A DNA stretch of 64,000 nucleotides from Neoceratodus forsteri (lineage: Eukaryota > Chordata > Ceratodontiformes > Ceratodontidae), in assembly GCA_016271365.2 (NCBI GenBank), contig JADMNL010000028.1:57740001-57804000 (forward strand), read 5' to 3'. Position 1 is the stretch's first letter, and every line of letters starts with the position of its first letter. The notes beneath the pieces are model-generated. The model saw nothing but the letters and a program-made list of their open reading frames with translations. It did no database searches and was not told the DNA's origin. Position numbers and translations under genes: made by a program. This document shows, one piece after another, positions 30,601-41,874 of the stretch.

Positions 30601-31440
30601 CTCTGGGTGGTATCCCTCTCTTAACAGTCTCTCCTTTTCAGGAGCCAGGCTGATAGTTTGAGATTGTTTGGACTGAGATGACATACCGGTCCCTGGGTGA
30701 GAATATCTTTCCTGAATGGTAGTGTCCATGGGTGGTCTAGTGCCATTATCACTATCGTGGTGAACCATGCTCTCCTAGGCCAATGAGGGGTGATGATTAT
30801 CACTCAGGTTCTGGTTCTGCATATCTCTTTCAGAACCTGTAGTATCGGTGGAAAGATGTAGGTTGTCTGAAATGACCATGTAGCTGATCCTATGGATGTG
30901 TGATCTTTGAAGCAGGAGTAGAATCTGGGGCACTGATTGTTCTTGTTGGTGGCCATTAAGTTTATTTCTGTCGGTCCCCAATGTCTTTTGATCATTTTGA
31001 ATATGTTGGGATGGATCTTCTACTCTCCAGATGTATTAACTGGTGACTTAGCCAGTCTGCGGTGGTATTCAGCCTGCCTGCCAAGTCCATGGCTGATATG
31101 CTTGCCAGATGTTTTTGTGTCCAAGGAATGAGTCTTTCAGCCTCTCTTTGCATGGCTCCACTTTCTGTTCCTCCTTACCTGTTGATATAGGAGATGATAA
31201 CCTGATTGTCCGAGCTTATGAGGAAATTTTCCTTTTTCCTGACTAGCCCTGTGAATTGCAGTGGTGCACGGGGTATTGCCCTGATTTCCAGAATGTTTAT
31301 GGCCATTTTGGACTCTTGCATGTATCGCTTTCCTGGGCTTCCCAGTGGAGTGGCCACTATGTAGAGGCTACTCAAGTGTGTATGGCATTATTAGCAGGCA
31401 AAAATGGCATGGGCAGTGTACCATTAAGATGTGGGGATTA
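30601..31440 (-). pseudogene. DIRS-type RNase H remnant
   Basis: On the minus strand upstream of the recombinase: INILEIRAI and SSDNQVIISYINR (31175-31375), GGTESGAMQREAERLIPW, LAGRLNTTADWLSH, then HWGPTEINLMATNKNNQCPRF (30870-30990) and a TPHWPRRAWFTT block with LPFRKDILTQ (30640-30790). The DN..YIN.QGGT, hLPG..N..AD.LSR and WP..PW...L strings are characteristic of the RNase H and connecting region of DIRS-group polyproteins. The reverse transcriptase that should lie further upstream is missing; Gag-like sequence appears instead within about 100 bases, so an internal deletion is likely. Confidence 0.8.
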
Positions 31441-31950
31441 GCTTGGTAGTGGGTTAGGAGTTGGTGTGTCAAACCCCACCTTAGTCATTGTGTTTCGCAC
31501 TAATGCCTGTATCTGATCAGCAAACACCATTTGGATGTTAGGGTTTGTGTAACCACCTCCATCTCTGTTTCTAGATCAGAGTGTGTTTCTTAGTCCGGCT
31601 GTGGTGAATAGGGTTCTGGCCCTGCCGGTACCCGACTATTTCACATGGTGTTTTACACTAGTTGTACCTGCATCGGTTGATTATTTTGGTGGGGAGTTGT
31701 TGCTGTGTGTAAATCCTGCCCAGCAGAGGATTTGGGATTGCAGGTGGCATATTTGTTTGTGCCTTGTCTTTTGTGTTTTCATTGGTGTCCTCCTGGTCAG
31801 ATGCCATGAGTGCATCTTCTGCATCAGATGCGCACAGTATGCTTAGCTGTTTGGGGTCAAGCAGCACTTTGCGTTTGCTGCACCTTTTTGTTTTGGCCTT
31901 TGTAGCAAGTGGAGAAAGGGTACATAGAGAGGGTGGTGTTGGGGGGAATT
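31441..31950 (-). pseudogene. DIRS-type Gag-like remnant
   Basis: Minus strand, before the RNase H segment: KRKVLLDPKQLSILC, SDAEDALMASDQEDTNENT, MPPAIPNPLLGRIY (31658-31910), then in another frame GTGRARTLFTTAGLRN and GGYTNPNIQMVFADQIQALV (31470-31640). Acidic plus Pro-rich sequence without enzymatic motif in this position suits the ORF1/Gag of a DIRS element. Recognition rests mainly on position and composition. Confidence 0.5.
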
Positions 31951-34179
31951 AGATATATTGTTTTATTTATTTATGTATTTATTATTTCCCTTAATTCTCC
32001 CCCTGCACAGTAATCAATAATGTTCTGCACTGTACAGGCTATTGCTGTGCCTGTGCATTAAAGTGTGCACTGTCCCTTTAAATGTGGTTAGAGTGAGTGA
32101 GGGACTCAGTGTTATGCTGCCTTGCCCACAGCTGTGGTAATAGTGCAGCCCCCAATGTATTTTTCCTATTGTTAATTGATTTTAAAATCATTGCCTTTAT
32201 ATTTAATTATTCGCATTGTGGTCTGCTGTTGCAGATCGGTTGGTGCTTTTAACAAACTTCCTCTGTGCTGGTTGGATGCTTATGAGTGTAGTTGAGCTCG
32301 CCACAAGATGGTGGCAGTGACTCTCAGTCAATCTACACTCTCTGGCAGCCGCCTACACCCTAAATCCTGCATAGATAAGGGGTGAGTGGAGAACTTTTCC
32401 GAGATCACAGCAGCAAGTCTCGTGATGATATTTCTCGCAGCTGCCTATCTGGATAGGCAAGTTAGGTTAGTCTCTCGATGCTCCTCCTTCTCCTCAGGAG
32501 ACCTACTTTGTTTATGGTGTTTTGGTCAGGTAGATGATAAAGAAGTTCCCTCTACCTTTTGATAGAAGAAGGGGTGAGTTTAAAAGACATAATGTGCCAT
32601 AAAAAAACTCTTGAGAGCACGTCAATTTGAGGTGAGAGACTGAGAAAATGCTTCAGGGACTGTTGTGTAGTGATGTCTTGAGTGAGTACTTCAGGTGCTG
32701 CTATACTTGTAATGGGGAACTGTGCCACATTACTTAGTATTTTAGAAGTCCAGGGTGCTGGCAGGGTACTCCAGATGTCCTAAGGTGGCCACTTGCTCAT
32801 TTAATTGTGGATAGACTCTGGAGCCACTGGCAGGGAACAGCACATAGGAGAACTCTGAGTATCTGCCCAATTAAGGAATGAGAGCCTTTAATTAGTAGCC
32901 CCTGATGTACTATGCTCCTGGGACTGCTGGTAGGGGTTTCCAGGTAACTGTGTCTGTGGAATCTATTAGGTCATCTGTGAAAGATCTCAGACAATACATG
33001 GCTTTGTTAGCATGCTTTAAATTTAGTATGCTTTAAAATTCATAAATGTGATAAATTATCTTGTTCAAGCCCTTTTTTATTGAATTAATAGGGCTAAGTC
33101 ATGCATTCACATTAGTATGCATTACTTTTGTCGCACACAGTACACAGTAGCAGCTCCTTAATTAATATGTGACTATGCCTTCAAGAGAGAAAAACAACTA
33201 TGAATATCAGTGAAAGAAATGACTATTAAAGTTCACTATTTCCCAAATAGTTATTTTATTTTAATCAAACCTCCTTGAATGTTGGCCCAATATAGTGCAG
33301 TGCTGTGTATTATTTGTGGCCCCTTTTGTATGCCTTGGTTATCTCTGGGATAATGAAGGCATGTGTCTTTAAGAGGGGGGAGGTGGGCAGGATGCCTTAA
33401 TTAGTCCTTGCCTTGGCTGTGGTAAGTTGAGTGAGGAATCATCTGCATTGCTGCTTGTATAATAGGATACAGTTTGGGGCAGAAGCATTTTTTTTCTTTA
33501 AAACATGTTTCTTCAGTTCTCCCCCATGGTCAGTGTTAAAAGTTAGAGACTTACTGTAGGCTTGAGGAGCTGTAGCAATTGTTAACTCCACTTTCCATTG
33601 CAAGATATGTTGGATTTAGTCAAATGTTTGTTTATCCTCCTGTAAGATGGTGGCCAAGATCTCATGAGAACTGAAAGCCAGTCAGCTTGCAGCTCTCATG
33701 TATCAGGAGATTTGGAAACTAGAAAGGAGCAGGGGAGATGGCCATGCTGCTAGGAGTTGTTTGAGAAGCTGGGGCCATAAAATAACATTTGGGTGGCTCC
33801 ATTTTGGTCCGTAGAGCTTCCTTTTCTCTGTGGGAGTGTTTTGGGGTAGAAAATAGCACAAAATGGTCACGGGTGCTTTTATTTAGTGCCTTTGAATTCC
33901 AGGAATGTCTGAATCCAGTGCGGGCATTTTAAGCACTATCCAGTGCAAGGAAACTTCTGGATGAGTTTGTGAGTACCTTTTTACAAGTTAGTGATGCTAG
34001 CAGGGTCTCCAGATTCTTGTTGGCGAGTAATACAACTCAGAAACCACTGACTGGGTAGCCAGGTTGATTATTTATTAAATTACCTCCTGTAAATCATTGC
34101 ATAGATTCTCCTGTTCATTTATGTGGGTCAGACATTGTTTTAGCTCCTGGCACCGCTAGCAGGGGTGTTCAGGTAGCTA
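31951..34179 (+). other. Non-coding DNA with recurring CTAGCAGGG-type motif
   Basis: No gene. A short motif close to gctagcaggggtntccaggt recurs at about 32753, 32815, 32929, 33992 and 34151, and continues beyond the CR1 insertion at about 36443, 36561, 36858 and 36939. Copies keep the ctRgcagg core and often CCAGGTA-like sequence after it; spacing is irregular. Sequence between copies is AT-rich and not obviously repeated. Confidence 0.5.
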
Positions 34180-36205
34180 ATAGAATTTGACAGCAGATAA
34201 GAACCGCTTGGCCCACCCAGTCTGCCCATTTCCCTACCTAATCGATAAGCTGCAGATCCTAGTTAACTAGCAGCCTACTTCTTTCTACCCCCACCCCCTA
34301 GAATTGCCTTATGGCTGTCCCATGCATGCTTGAATTCAACCACTGTTTTTGACTCCACAACCTTCTCCAGAAGGCCGTTCCACGCATCCACAACCCTCTC
34401 TGTGAAAAAATACTTCCTTACATTACCTCTGAGCCACCCCCCTCTATCTTCAAATTGTGCCCCCTTGTTCTTGCACACCTCTTTTTTTTGAAAGATGCTA
34501 CCCTCTTGGACTTTGTTTATACCTTTGAGGTACTTGAAAGTTTCTATCATGTCCCACCTCTCACTCCTTTCCTCGAGGCTATACATATTAAGCTCCTTTA
34601 GTCTCTCTTCATATGTCTTCTGGTGCAGACCCTGCACCATTTTAGCTGCCCTCCTCTAGACAGCATCCATCTTGTCTATGTCCTTGTGGAGATTGGGTCT
34701 CCAGAACTGCACACAGTACTCCAGATGGGGTCTCATCAGCTGTCTGTACAGGGGGATAACAACTTCCTGTTTTCTACTGGTGATGCCTCTCCCTATGCAT
34801 CCCAGTATCCCACCAGCCCTCCTTACTGCCCTCTCACATTGCTTGCCCACCTTTAAGTCATCTGATATGACTACCCCCAGGTCTCTTTCCATTTTTGTTG
34901 TTGTTAGTATCTCACCCCATATTGTGTACTCTTCCCCTGGGTTTTTGTTTCCCAGGTGCATTACCTTGCATCTTCTTAGCATTAAATCTAAGCTGCCATA
35001 CATTTGACCATTCCTCTAACCTTGCCAAGTCCTTCTCATCCTTTCCACCCCTTTGTGCATCAGCTCTGTTGCAGATCTTTGTGTCATCTGCAAAGAGACA
35101 TACTTTTCCTTCCAGTACCTCTGCAATGTAAACTTATAAAGACATTGAAGAGGACAGGTCTAATACTGAACCCTGCAGCACCCACTAGTAACCCCACTTT
35201 CTTCAGAGTGGACTCCATTTATTATTACCTTCTGTGTCCTATTCTCCAGCCAATTCTTTACCCAGGCTATCATCTTGGGACCCACTCCCAGGCTGGCTAA
35301 CTTGTATATTAATCTTTGTGTGGGACTGGGTCAAATGCCTTGTTAAAGTCTAGGTAGGCCATGTCCACAGCCCTCTCTGATCTACTACTTTGGTCACCCA
35401 GTCAAAGAAATCTATCAGATTTGTCTGGCATGATCTTCCTGCTGTGAATCCATGCTGCCTTGGGTCCTGTGCCCCTCTGGCCTCTAGGTACTCGACAATT
35501 CTTTCCTTCAGAAGTGATTCCATCATTTTCCCTATCACTGAGGTTAAACTAACAGGTCTATAGTTTCCTGCTTCTGCCCTGCTCCCACTTTTGTGAAGGG
35601 GAATCACATCTGCCCTCCTCTAGTCCTCAGGTACCAGCCCATCCTCCCATGATTTGTTAAAGAGGGTAGTCAGTGGTGTCACTAGTTCTACCCTTAGTTA
35701 TTTTAGAATTCTGGGATGAATCCCATCAGGCCCCATTACTTTGTCCACCTTCAATTTTAAGAGTTCTTTCAGAACCCTTTCTTCTGTAAATGGGCTGGTA
35801 TCAACTTCTGTATCCAGAGTGTTTCTATTGTTTGTTATAGGTACCTCCCCCCTCTTCATTTGTAAATACTGAGCAAAAATATTTGTTTAGTATCTCTGCC
35901 TTTTCACCATCACCCTCTGCCCACCCCCCTCCCCTTTATTAAGCCTCACTATCCCTCCCTTAGTCTTCATTCACTCCCTGATGTACCTTAACAATGTTTT
36001 ATCCCCCTTCTTAACTGAGTTGGCTATCTTTTCCTTGGTTTGGGCCTTTGCTGTTCTCACTGCCTTCCCAGCTTCCTTTTGCTTTAACTGATACAATCCT
36101 CTGTCCTGCTCCTTCTGTGATTTCTGGTACTTTCTCAATGCTTTCTTTTTCTCTTGAACCTTCACTGCCACCTCCTTTGAGAACCATAGTGGTTTCTTAC
36201 ATCAT
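34180..36205 (-). mobile_element. CR1-B, 5'-truncated LINE
   Basis: A minus-strand CR1 with, in its own order: a linker KKPLWFSKEVAVKVQEKKKALRK-type text with KAVRTAKAQTKEKIANSVKK (35971-36205), an NYRPVSLTSVIGKMMESLL and HGFTAGRSCQTNLIDFFDW block (35350-35607), a FADD catalytic box that appears intact (about 35080-35100), LGVVISDDLKVGKQC, LEYCVQFWRP (34656-35003), and the C-terminal RKYFFTERVVDAWN block (34275-34640). Frames are separated by stops. The 3' end has the family string CTTATCTGCTGTCA before ATTCTATT at 34180. It splits the motif-bearing non-coding DNA on either side. Confidence 0.9.
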
Positions 36206-37383
36206 TTTGTTTTATTTGCTTCACACAATCTCTATGCTTGTATAATGCGATAATGCTCATAATTTGAGTACTGTGCTGGCAATTTCTCAGCTAATATTTT
36301 TCCAGACAACCGACGCTCGCAGAAGTCGCGCAGTGCTAACATCTCTTAGACTACCAGTTTTGCAGTTTTAAGCAGTTGCATATCTGTAGAAACATACTCT
36401 GGAGCTGCTATGTTAGAATTATTTACAGTACATCTAAACACAGGTGCCGCTAGCAGAGACACCATGTTTATTTTGCAATAATGTCATCATTTTATTGTCT
36501 GCCCCCAAGGATAATCAGTTAATGTGCCCAGTCATTATGTTTTTTTGGTGTTTAGTTTTGGGGACTGCTGGAAGGGGTTTCTAGGTCATCACAATTATCC
36601 TGATTTAACACTGATATCAGTCACTGTGTACGCATTTAAACGTAATTACATTCTATGCTCATATTGTTATATTAGCAGACGCTTTCAGCTCTTTTGATAT
36701 CATATGCTCTGTATAATGTAATTTTATTACCTGTGTTTTGCAAACTTAGATTTTATCAGCACGCTGGAGCAATAGGGTATGCTTGAAATATTCACTTGCT
36801 GCAGCAACCAAACTCCTTATAGCAGTTGTTTTAAATATATGTGGGACAACACTCCTGTGGCTGCTAGCAGGAGACATAGGGTGTTCCCAATCCCACCAGA
36901 GTGTAATAGTGGGTGCAGACTGAACTGGGACCACTAGCAGGGATCTCAGAAAGCTGCAAACTGTAGTCATGAGTGCTTAATTCATCTTAGACTCACTGAG
37001 AGGGAATCTAAGGCATCTGGAATGAAATTTATGGGCATGACACAGTACCCTGAGTTGATCTCCTGTAGTGTGCCTCTGGCAATAATTTAAATGTAGGCTG
37101 AGTGATTGTCTCTGTGATTCCTAGTCAGATACCATGAATTGGTTTTGAGTAGCCCAAAGGAAGTTATATTAAACAACCAACTTTCTCTCTCTGGAATCTG
37201 GATTGAGCCATATATTTTCTTGATGTAATCCAATAAAATGCTTTGCTATGCTAGCATATCCTAAACTGCCAAAAAAACTTAGAAATAAAATTGTTGAGCC
37301 TGGTGGCCTTACTTTTTGTGTGATGTTCCTGAAATAACTGTTTGGGAGCTGTTGTGATGTGACCGCAAGCTACAGATGCACAT
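36206..37383. other. Non-coding DNA, right side of CR1-B
   Basis: No gene recognised. It contains four more copies of the CTAGCAGGG-type motif (about 36443, 36561, 36858, 36939), so it is the continuation of 31951-34179 before CR1-B inserted. Confidence 0.5.
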
Positions 37384-37520
37384 TCAGAACTGATCCTGGA
37401 GAGGCAGCAGCACCACAGGGAAAGGGTTTCAGACTTCTTTGAAGTCACATGTGCATCAAGCAACATATCAGGTGGACACAACCCATGTGTAAGAAGTGTG
37501 GAGCACCTCAGAGATTATCC
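37384..37520 (-). repeat. DIRS-associated terminal repeat block, inverted copy
   Basis: The reverse complement matches 29222-29330 (GGTTGTGTCCACCTGATA, GCACATGTGACTTCAAAG, CCCTGTGGTGCTGC). The part at 37476-37520 matches the strand reading GGATAATCTCTGAGG..CTCCACACT at 29655-29702. It appears to be a second piece of the same terminal sequence. Confidence 0.65.
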
Positions 37521-37546
37521 ACCACAATAATATGTTTCCTGGTTCA

Positions 37547-37950
37547 ACTTAGTCTCCTGGTGTGTATGCCAGGGTTTCAGCTATGAAATTCCTGTGCTTG
37601 TCTTGCTCAGTTTTCAAAGCACATGCTTATAGAATGCATCATAGAGTACCTAATTCTTCAAAATTTCTTGCAGGGGTAAATACCACCCCATGCCCAGGCA
37701 CCATTTGACTTGGTAAAAAAAAAAAGTTATTAATCTTATTCCTGTCTGTGTTTGTGAGCACTTGGTTCTCAGACTAAGGCAATAAACCAAGTATGTTACT
37801 GTTTCCTAGTTCAGGTGTCCTGATATGTATTTCAGAGTTTCATCAACACAATCCCTATGCTTCTCTTGCTGCAGATTTCATACAAAATGCTTCTAAAATG
37901 CACCATTTGGCACCAATTTCTTCAAAATTTCTTCCTGGAGGTAACTCCCC
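37547..37950 (+). repeat. Direct repeat pair (about 140 bp, offset ~257)
   Basis: The segment from about 37547 (cctggttcaact..) to 37680 recurs imperfectly at 37804-37945 (cctagttcaggt..). The shared landmarks are CCTATGCTT/CCTGTGCTT, GAATGCATCAT/AAATGCACCAT and TTCTTCAAAATTTCTTSC. The sequence between them resembles 29050-29180. It adds to the evidence for a shuffled DIRS terminal region here. Confidence 0.6.
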
Positions 37951-38444
37951 CCCCCCCCCGACTCCTCTTTTTGGCTGAAGTCACTGATGGGGGCATGTGC
38001 CCCCCACATTTAGAATCCTACTGACACCACTGCTGTAAGGTGTGAACAGGGACAGGCCCACTTTCTTTCCTTTGTCTAATTGTCTTTGCTGACTCAACTT
38101 ACTCTATCCCCCACTTAAAAATCAAGTCTTACTCTTCAATATAAAAGATGAAACTAAATTTATTTGTGGAGCGAAGATCCCCCCAAAAAGAGATGATTTG
38201 ATACCTTTTAAATTATAGAAGTGAGTGAGTCTAAATCCCAGTTACTTTGATGCCATTGCACAAACATACACCAAGCTCATTATTGCATTCCAGTGTCAGG
38301 TTTCCAAGCTTTACATTACAGTCTGTTACTTATCTGATGAAGCAACCGGTACGAAATGACTCAAAATACAACTGTTCTGTATCTGGTCCACTGCCAAACC
38401 TTAGTAGTCTGTTTTTTCTAGGAGTTTTGTCCTCACCTTCCTGA
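37951..38444. other. No recognised gene
   Basis: Mixed sequence. A cagtggtgtcagtagg string (reverse strand, about 38020-38035) beside gggggg/cccccc resembles hAT-type ends but lacks a partner. No coding motif. Confidence 0.4.
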
Positions 38445-38585
38445 CACAGACATAAGAACATGTGAAGAAGCCAGCAGAAGAAGGACATTTGGTCTATCAA
38501 GTCTGCTCGTATTGCAGGGTCCACAGCTTGAGCTAATGTCCCTGCCCTCCCTCCCTCCTGATTCCTCCCATCCTCCCTACCCATA
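38445..38585 (-). mobile_element. CR1 3'-end fragment
   Basis: A minus-strand CR1 tail only: the GACTTGATAGACC-type box, CTTCTTCTGCTGGCTTC, and the terminal TATG-rich end near 38450. A second CR1 3' end abuts it at 38586, showing that one CR1 inserted in or beside another. Confidence 0.75.
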
Positions 38586-39542
38586 TGAACATACAAACAT
38601 ACGAAATTCCCAGCAGAAACAGGCCTCATGGTCTAGTGAGTCTGCTCGAGTGTGCAGCTAGCCCCTCATCATGCAGCTGCCCCTCCTGCCCTACCCTCCC
38701 AGTATCCCTTACCCTTACACTGTTCCAACCCCTCTTGAAACTGCCCACCATCTTACAGGATACTATCTTGTCTGGTAAGGTGTTCCATTTGTCCACCACT
38801 CTTTCCATGAAAAAATGTCTACGCATCTCCCTCTTAAATCTTTCCCCCTCCAATCTCAGTCCATGCCCTCTCATGTCCCTCCCCCTTCTTATCTGAAAAA
38901 TCCTTTCTGTGTTGGTCTTGTTTATCCCCTTCAGATACTTAAAGGTCTCAATCATATCCCCCCCAATCCTTCCTCTCCCCCAGTGAATACATATTCAACT
39001 TTTCCAGCCTGTCCTCGTAGGGCTTGTTCTTCAATCCCTGGAACATCTTTGTGGCTCTTCACTGCACACCCTCCAACAATCTGATTTCCTTCTTCAGGAA
39101 TGGGCACCAGTACTGCACGCAGTACTCCAAGTGGTGCATCCCTCCTGCTGAAGGAGATCCCTCTTGCAACACCCCAGTATTTTGCTTGCTTTTGCTGCCG
39201 CCTTCCTGCACTGAGCAGAGTTGTTCATGCTTCCCATAATGATCACTCCTAAGTCCTTCTCTTCAGTTGAGATCCCCAACTGTACCCCCCATTCCAGTGA
39301 TAATTCCTCCCCTGATTCCTGGCTCTGAAGTACATAACCTTGCTCCTCTTGGCATTGAACCCCAACTGCCATGTTTTCGCCCACTCCTGCAGCTTAGTCA
39401 GGTCCTCCTGCAACCCCTTCCACCCCTCCACATCATCAACCACAGCTCCCATCTTGGTATCATCTGCGAACAGGCTGATCTTGCTCCAGATCCCATGTGA
39501 GGTATCTGCAATAAAAATCCCCAACAGCACCGGTCCCAGTAC
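38586..39542 (-). mobile_element. CR1-C, RT palm to 3' end
   Basis: Minus-strand CR1 beginning just inside the reverse transcriptase: GPVLGPVLLGIFIAD, an intact SLFADDTK catalytic box (about 39470), LQEWAKTWQLGF, LGVIIMGSMNNS (39094-39384), and the C-terminal domain MIETFKYLKGINK, RRHFFMERVVDKWNTLPDKIV (38626-38955). The 3' end carries TATGTTTGTATGTTC octamer-like repeats at 38586-38605. Its 5' end at about 39540 meets CR1-D in an inverted duplication (39505-39586). Confidence 0.85.
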
Positions 39543-41810
39543 TGGTCCCTTGGACTGGTGCTGTTTGGGATTTTTATTGCAGATCCATACCTTCCCCCTA
39601 TGCATTTCCCAGCCTCTCTTAAAGCTGCCCACTGTCTTCAATGAGAAGACCTCTTCTGGCAGCGCATTCCAAGTGTCCACCACCCTCTCTGTGAAGAAGT
39701 GCTTCCTGACCTCCCTTTTAAACCTCCCATCCTCCAGCTTAAGATTGTGTCCCCTCATGTTATGGTTGCCACTCAGCTTAAAGGAGACTCTCCTTATCCC
39801 TTTCAAGTACTTGAAGGTCCCAATCATGTCTCCTCTCTCTCTCCTGTCTTTCAGGGAGTACATGTTCAGTGCCCTCAATCTCTCCTCATATGCCTTATCC
39901 AGCTGACCCGCTATCATCTTTGTAGCCCTCCTCTGCACCTTCTCCAGCAGGGTAATGTCCTTTTTAAGGTGTGGGCACCAGTACTAAATGCCATACTTTA
40001 GATACAGCCTTGCCAGGGACCTCTACAAGGGCAGTATAACCTCCTCTCTCCTACTACTGATCCCCCTAGATATGCATCCCAGCATCTTGTTTGCCTTTGC
40101 TGCTGCTTTCTTGCACTGCATGGAGTGCTTCAGGTCACTAGTGATCATCACTTCCAGGTTCTTCTCCTCCTCTGATGCAGATACTCGGACTCCACCCAGG
40201 TAGTACTCTGTCCTGGGATTCTTGGCTCCAATAGGCATAACTTTGCATTTCTTGGCATTGAAGTCAAGCTGCCAGATCCTGGACCACCTCCCCAGCTTTT
40301 CCAGATCTTCCTATAGGTCCTGTATCCCTTCAGCTGTGTCCACTCTCCTGCAGAGCTTGGTGTTATCCATGAATGGGCACAATTTACCCTTAATGCCATC
40401 CCCAGTGTCATTGATTAAGACATTGAACAACACTGGCCCCAGCACTGAGCCCTGTAAGACCCCACTGGTTACCTCTCTGGTGCCAGATAGCTCTACCCCA
40501 CAACCACCCTCTGGGTTCTGTCCCTCAGCCAGTTTTCCACCCATCTGGCCATCTTTTCCCCAATCCCGAGATCCAACACTTCCTGATCAACCTTTTGTAG
40601 GGCACAGAGTCAACAGCCTTGCTGATATCAGGATAGAGGATGTCCACTGCTTGGCCCCTGTCTACTGTCTTAGTGACACAGTCAAAGAAGTTAATCAGAT
40701 TCATTTAACATGATCTCTCCCCCCCAAAAAAAACCCATGCTGCCTCGCATCCTGGAGACCATGCTCTTCTAGATATTCCACCACCCTTTCCTTTAGTATG
40801 GTCTCCATGAGCTTGCCCACAATGGAGGTCAGACAAATTGGTCTGTAATTCTCTGGGTCATCCTTGTGACCGCGTTTGTGGAGGGGCACTACATGTGCTG
40901 CTCTCCAGTCCTGGGGTACCATGCCCAACTCTAGCAAACTATTAAATAGGTCTGCCAGCGGTCCTGCCAGCTCTTCAGCCAGTCCCTTTAGTACCACTGG
41001 ATGTGCTCTGTCCGGGCCTGATGATTTTTCCACCTTCAATGCTTGCAGCCCCTCCCTCACTCTGTCCTCCTCTATCACTACATCTGTGTTCCCCTCCCCC
41101 CTCTGCTCCTCTCTTCCCTCCTGAAGGCACTGGTTCGTCCTTCTCCCTGGTGAAAACACAACAGGTATTTATTTAGTATCTCTGCTTTTCCTCCATTATC
41201 CTCCACCCTCTCCACTCCTTTCTTAAGTGTAACAATCCTTTCCTCTTGTCCCTTTTCTCACACACATAGTGAAAGAAAGCCTTCTTCCCCTTCTTAATTC
41301 CTTCAGCTATCTGCAGCTCCTTCTGTGCCTTTGCTCACCGGACTTCTTTACTTGTCTCACTCACTCACTCACCAACCTTAGGTAATTTTCCCGATCCACC
41401 TTTCTCTTGTCTTCCTGAATTTTCTATAGGCCAATCTCTTTTCCCTTACAGCCTGGGCAACCCCAGAACTGAACCAGATGGGCGCTTTGGCAGTTGTATT
41501 CTTCCCCCTGAGCCTAATGCACTCATCTGTGGCATCCAGTATTTCTTCCTTAATGATGGACCACCATTGGTCCACCTTCAAATCTGCTCTAATGCCCATC
41601 AGATGGTTCCTTAACACTTTGCCCATTTTCCTGAAGTCCACCCTCCTGAAATCCAAGATTTTGGCCTTAGTCAGGATGCTTTCCTGCTCATATCCAACTG
41701 GAACTACACTGTGCAATGGTCACTTCTGCCCAGTGGCTCCCTGACCATTATTTCCTGTACATACACCAGGAATATTAGGAGGCTTGCCCTGCCCCCCCCC
41801 AAAAAAAAAC
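39543..41810 (-). mobile_element. CR1-D, endonuclease end to C-terminal domain
   Basis: The longest CR1 piece of the cluster. On the minus strand: end of the endonuclease, KAKILDFRRVDFRKMG (41600-41680), the linker IWFSSGVAQAVREKRLAYRK (41378-41480), the RT blocks LKVEKSSGPDRAHPVVL and NYRPICLTSIVGKLMETILKERV (40701-41050), a GVLQGSVLGPVLFNVLIND block (40430-40480), and a catalytic box reading FMDN where FADD is expected (about 40370). These are followed by SDLKHSMQCKKAAAK, then the C-terminal MYSLKDRRERGDMI and KHFFTERVVDTWNALPEEV (39600-39900). Stops interrupt it and its own 3' tail is missing. With CR1-C it makes a chimeric 229-codon open frame (39249-39938) that is a junction artefact. 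Confidence 0.9.
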
Positions 41811-41874
41811 TCTGCATTCATTTCATTTAAGGACCTTGGTCCACACAAGAAAATAATTATTTTCATTGCATAGC

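Noticed and set aside
37970..38035. hAT-type end (cagtggtgtcag) pairing with 27692 (cagtggcatcg)
   Set aside because: The two are more than 10 kb apart with other elements between, and no matching 8-bp flank was found.
39249..39938. 229-codon open frame that appears to be a new CR1-like protein
   Set aside because: It joins the C-terminal domain of CR1-D to the reverse transcriptase of CR1-C across an inverted duplication; the order of domains is reversed, so it is a junction artefact.
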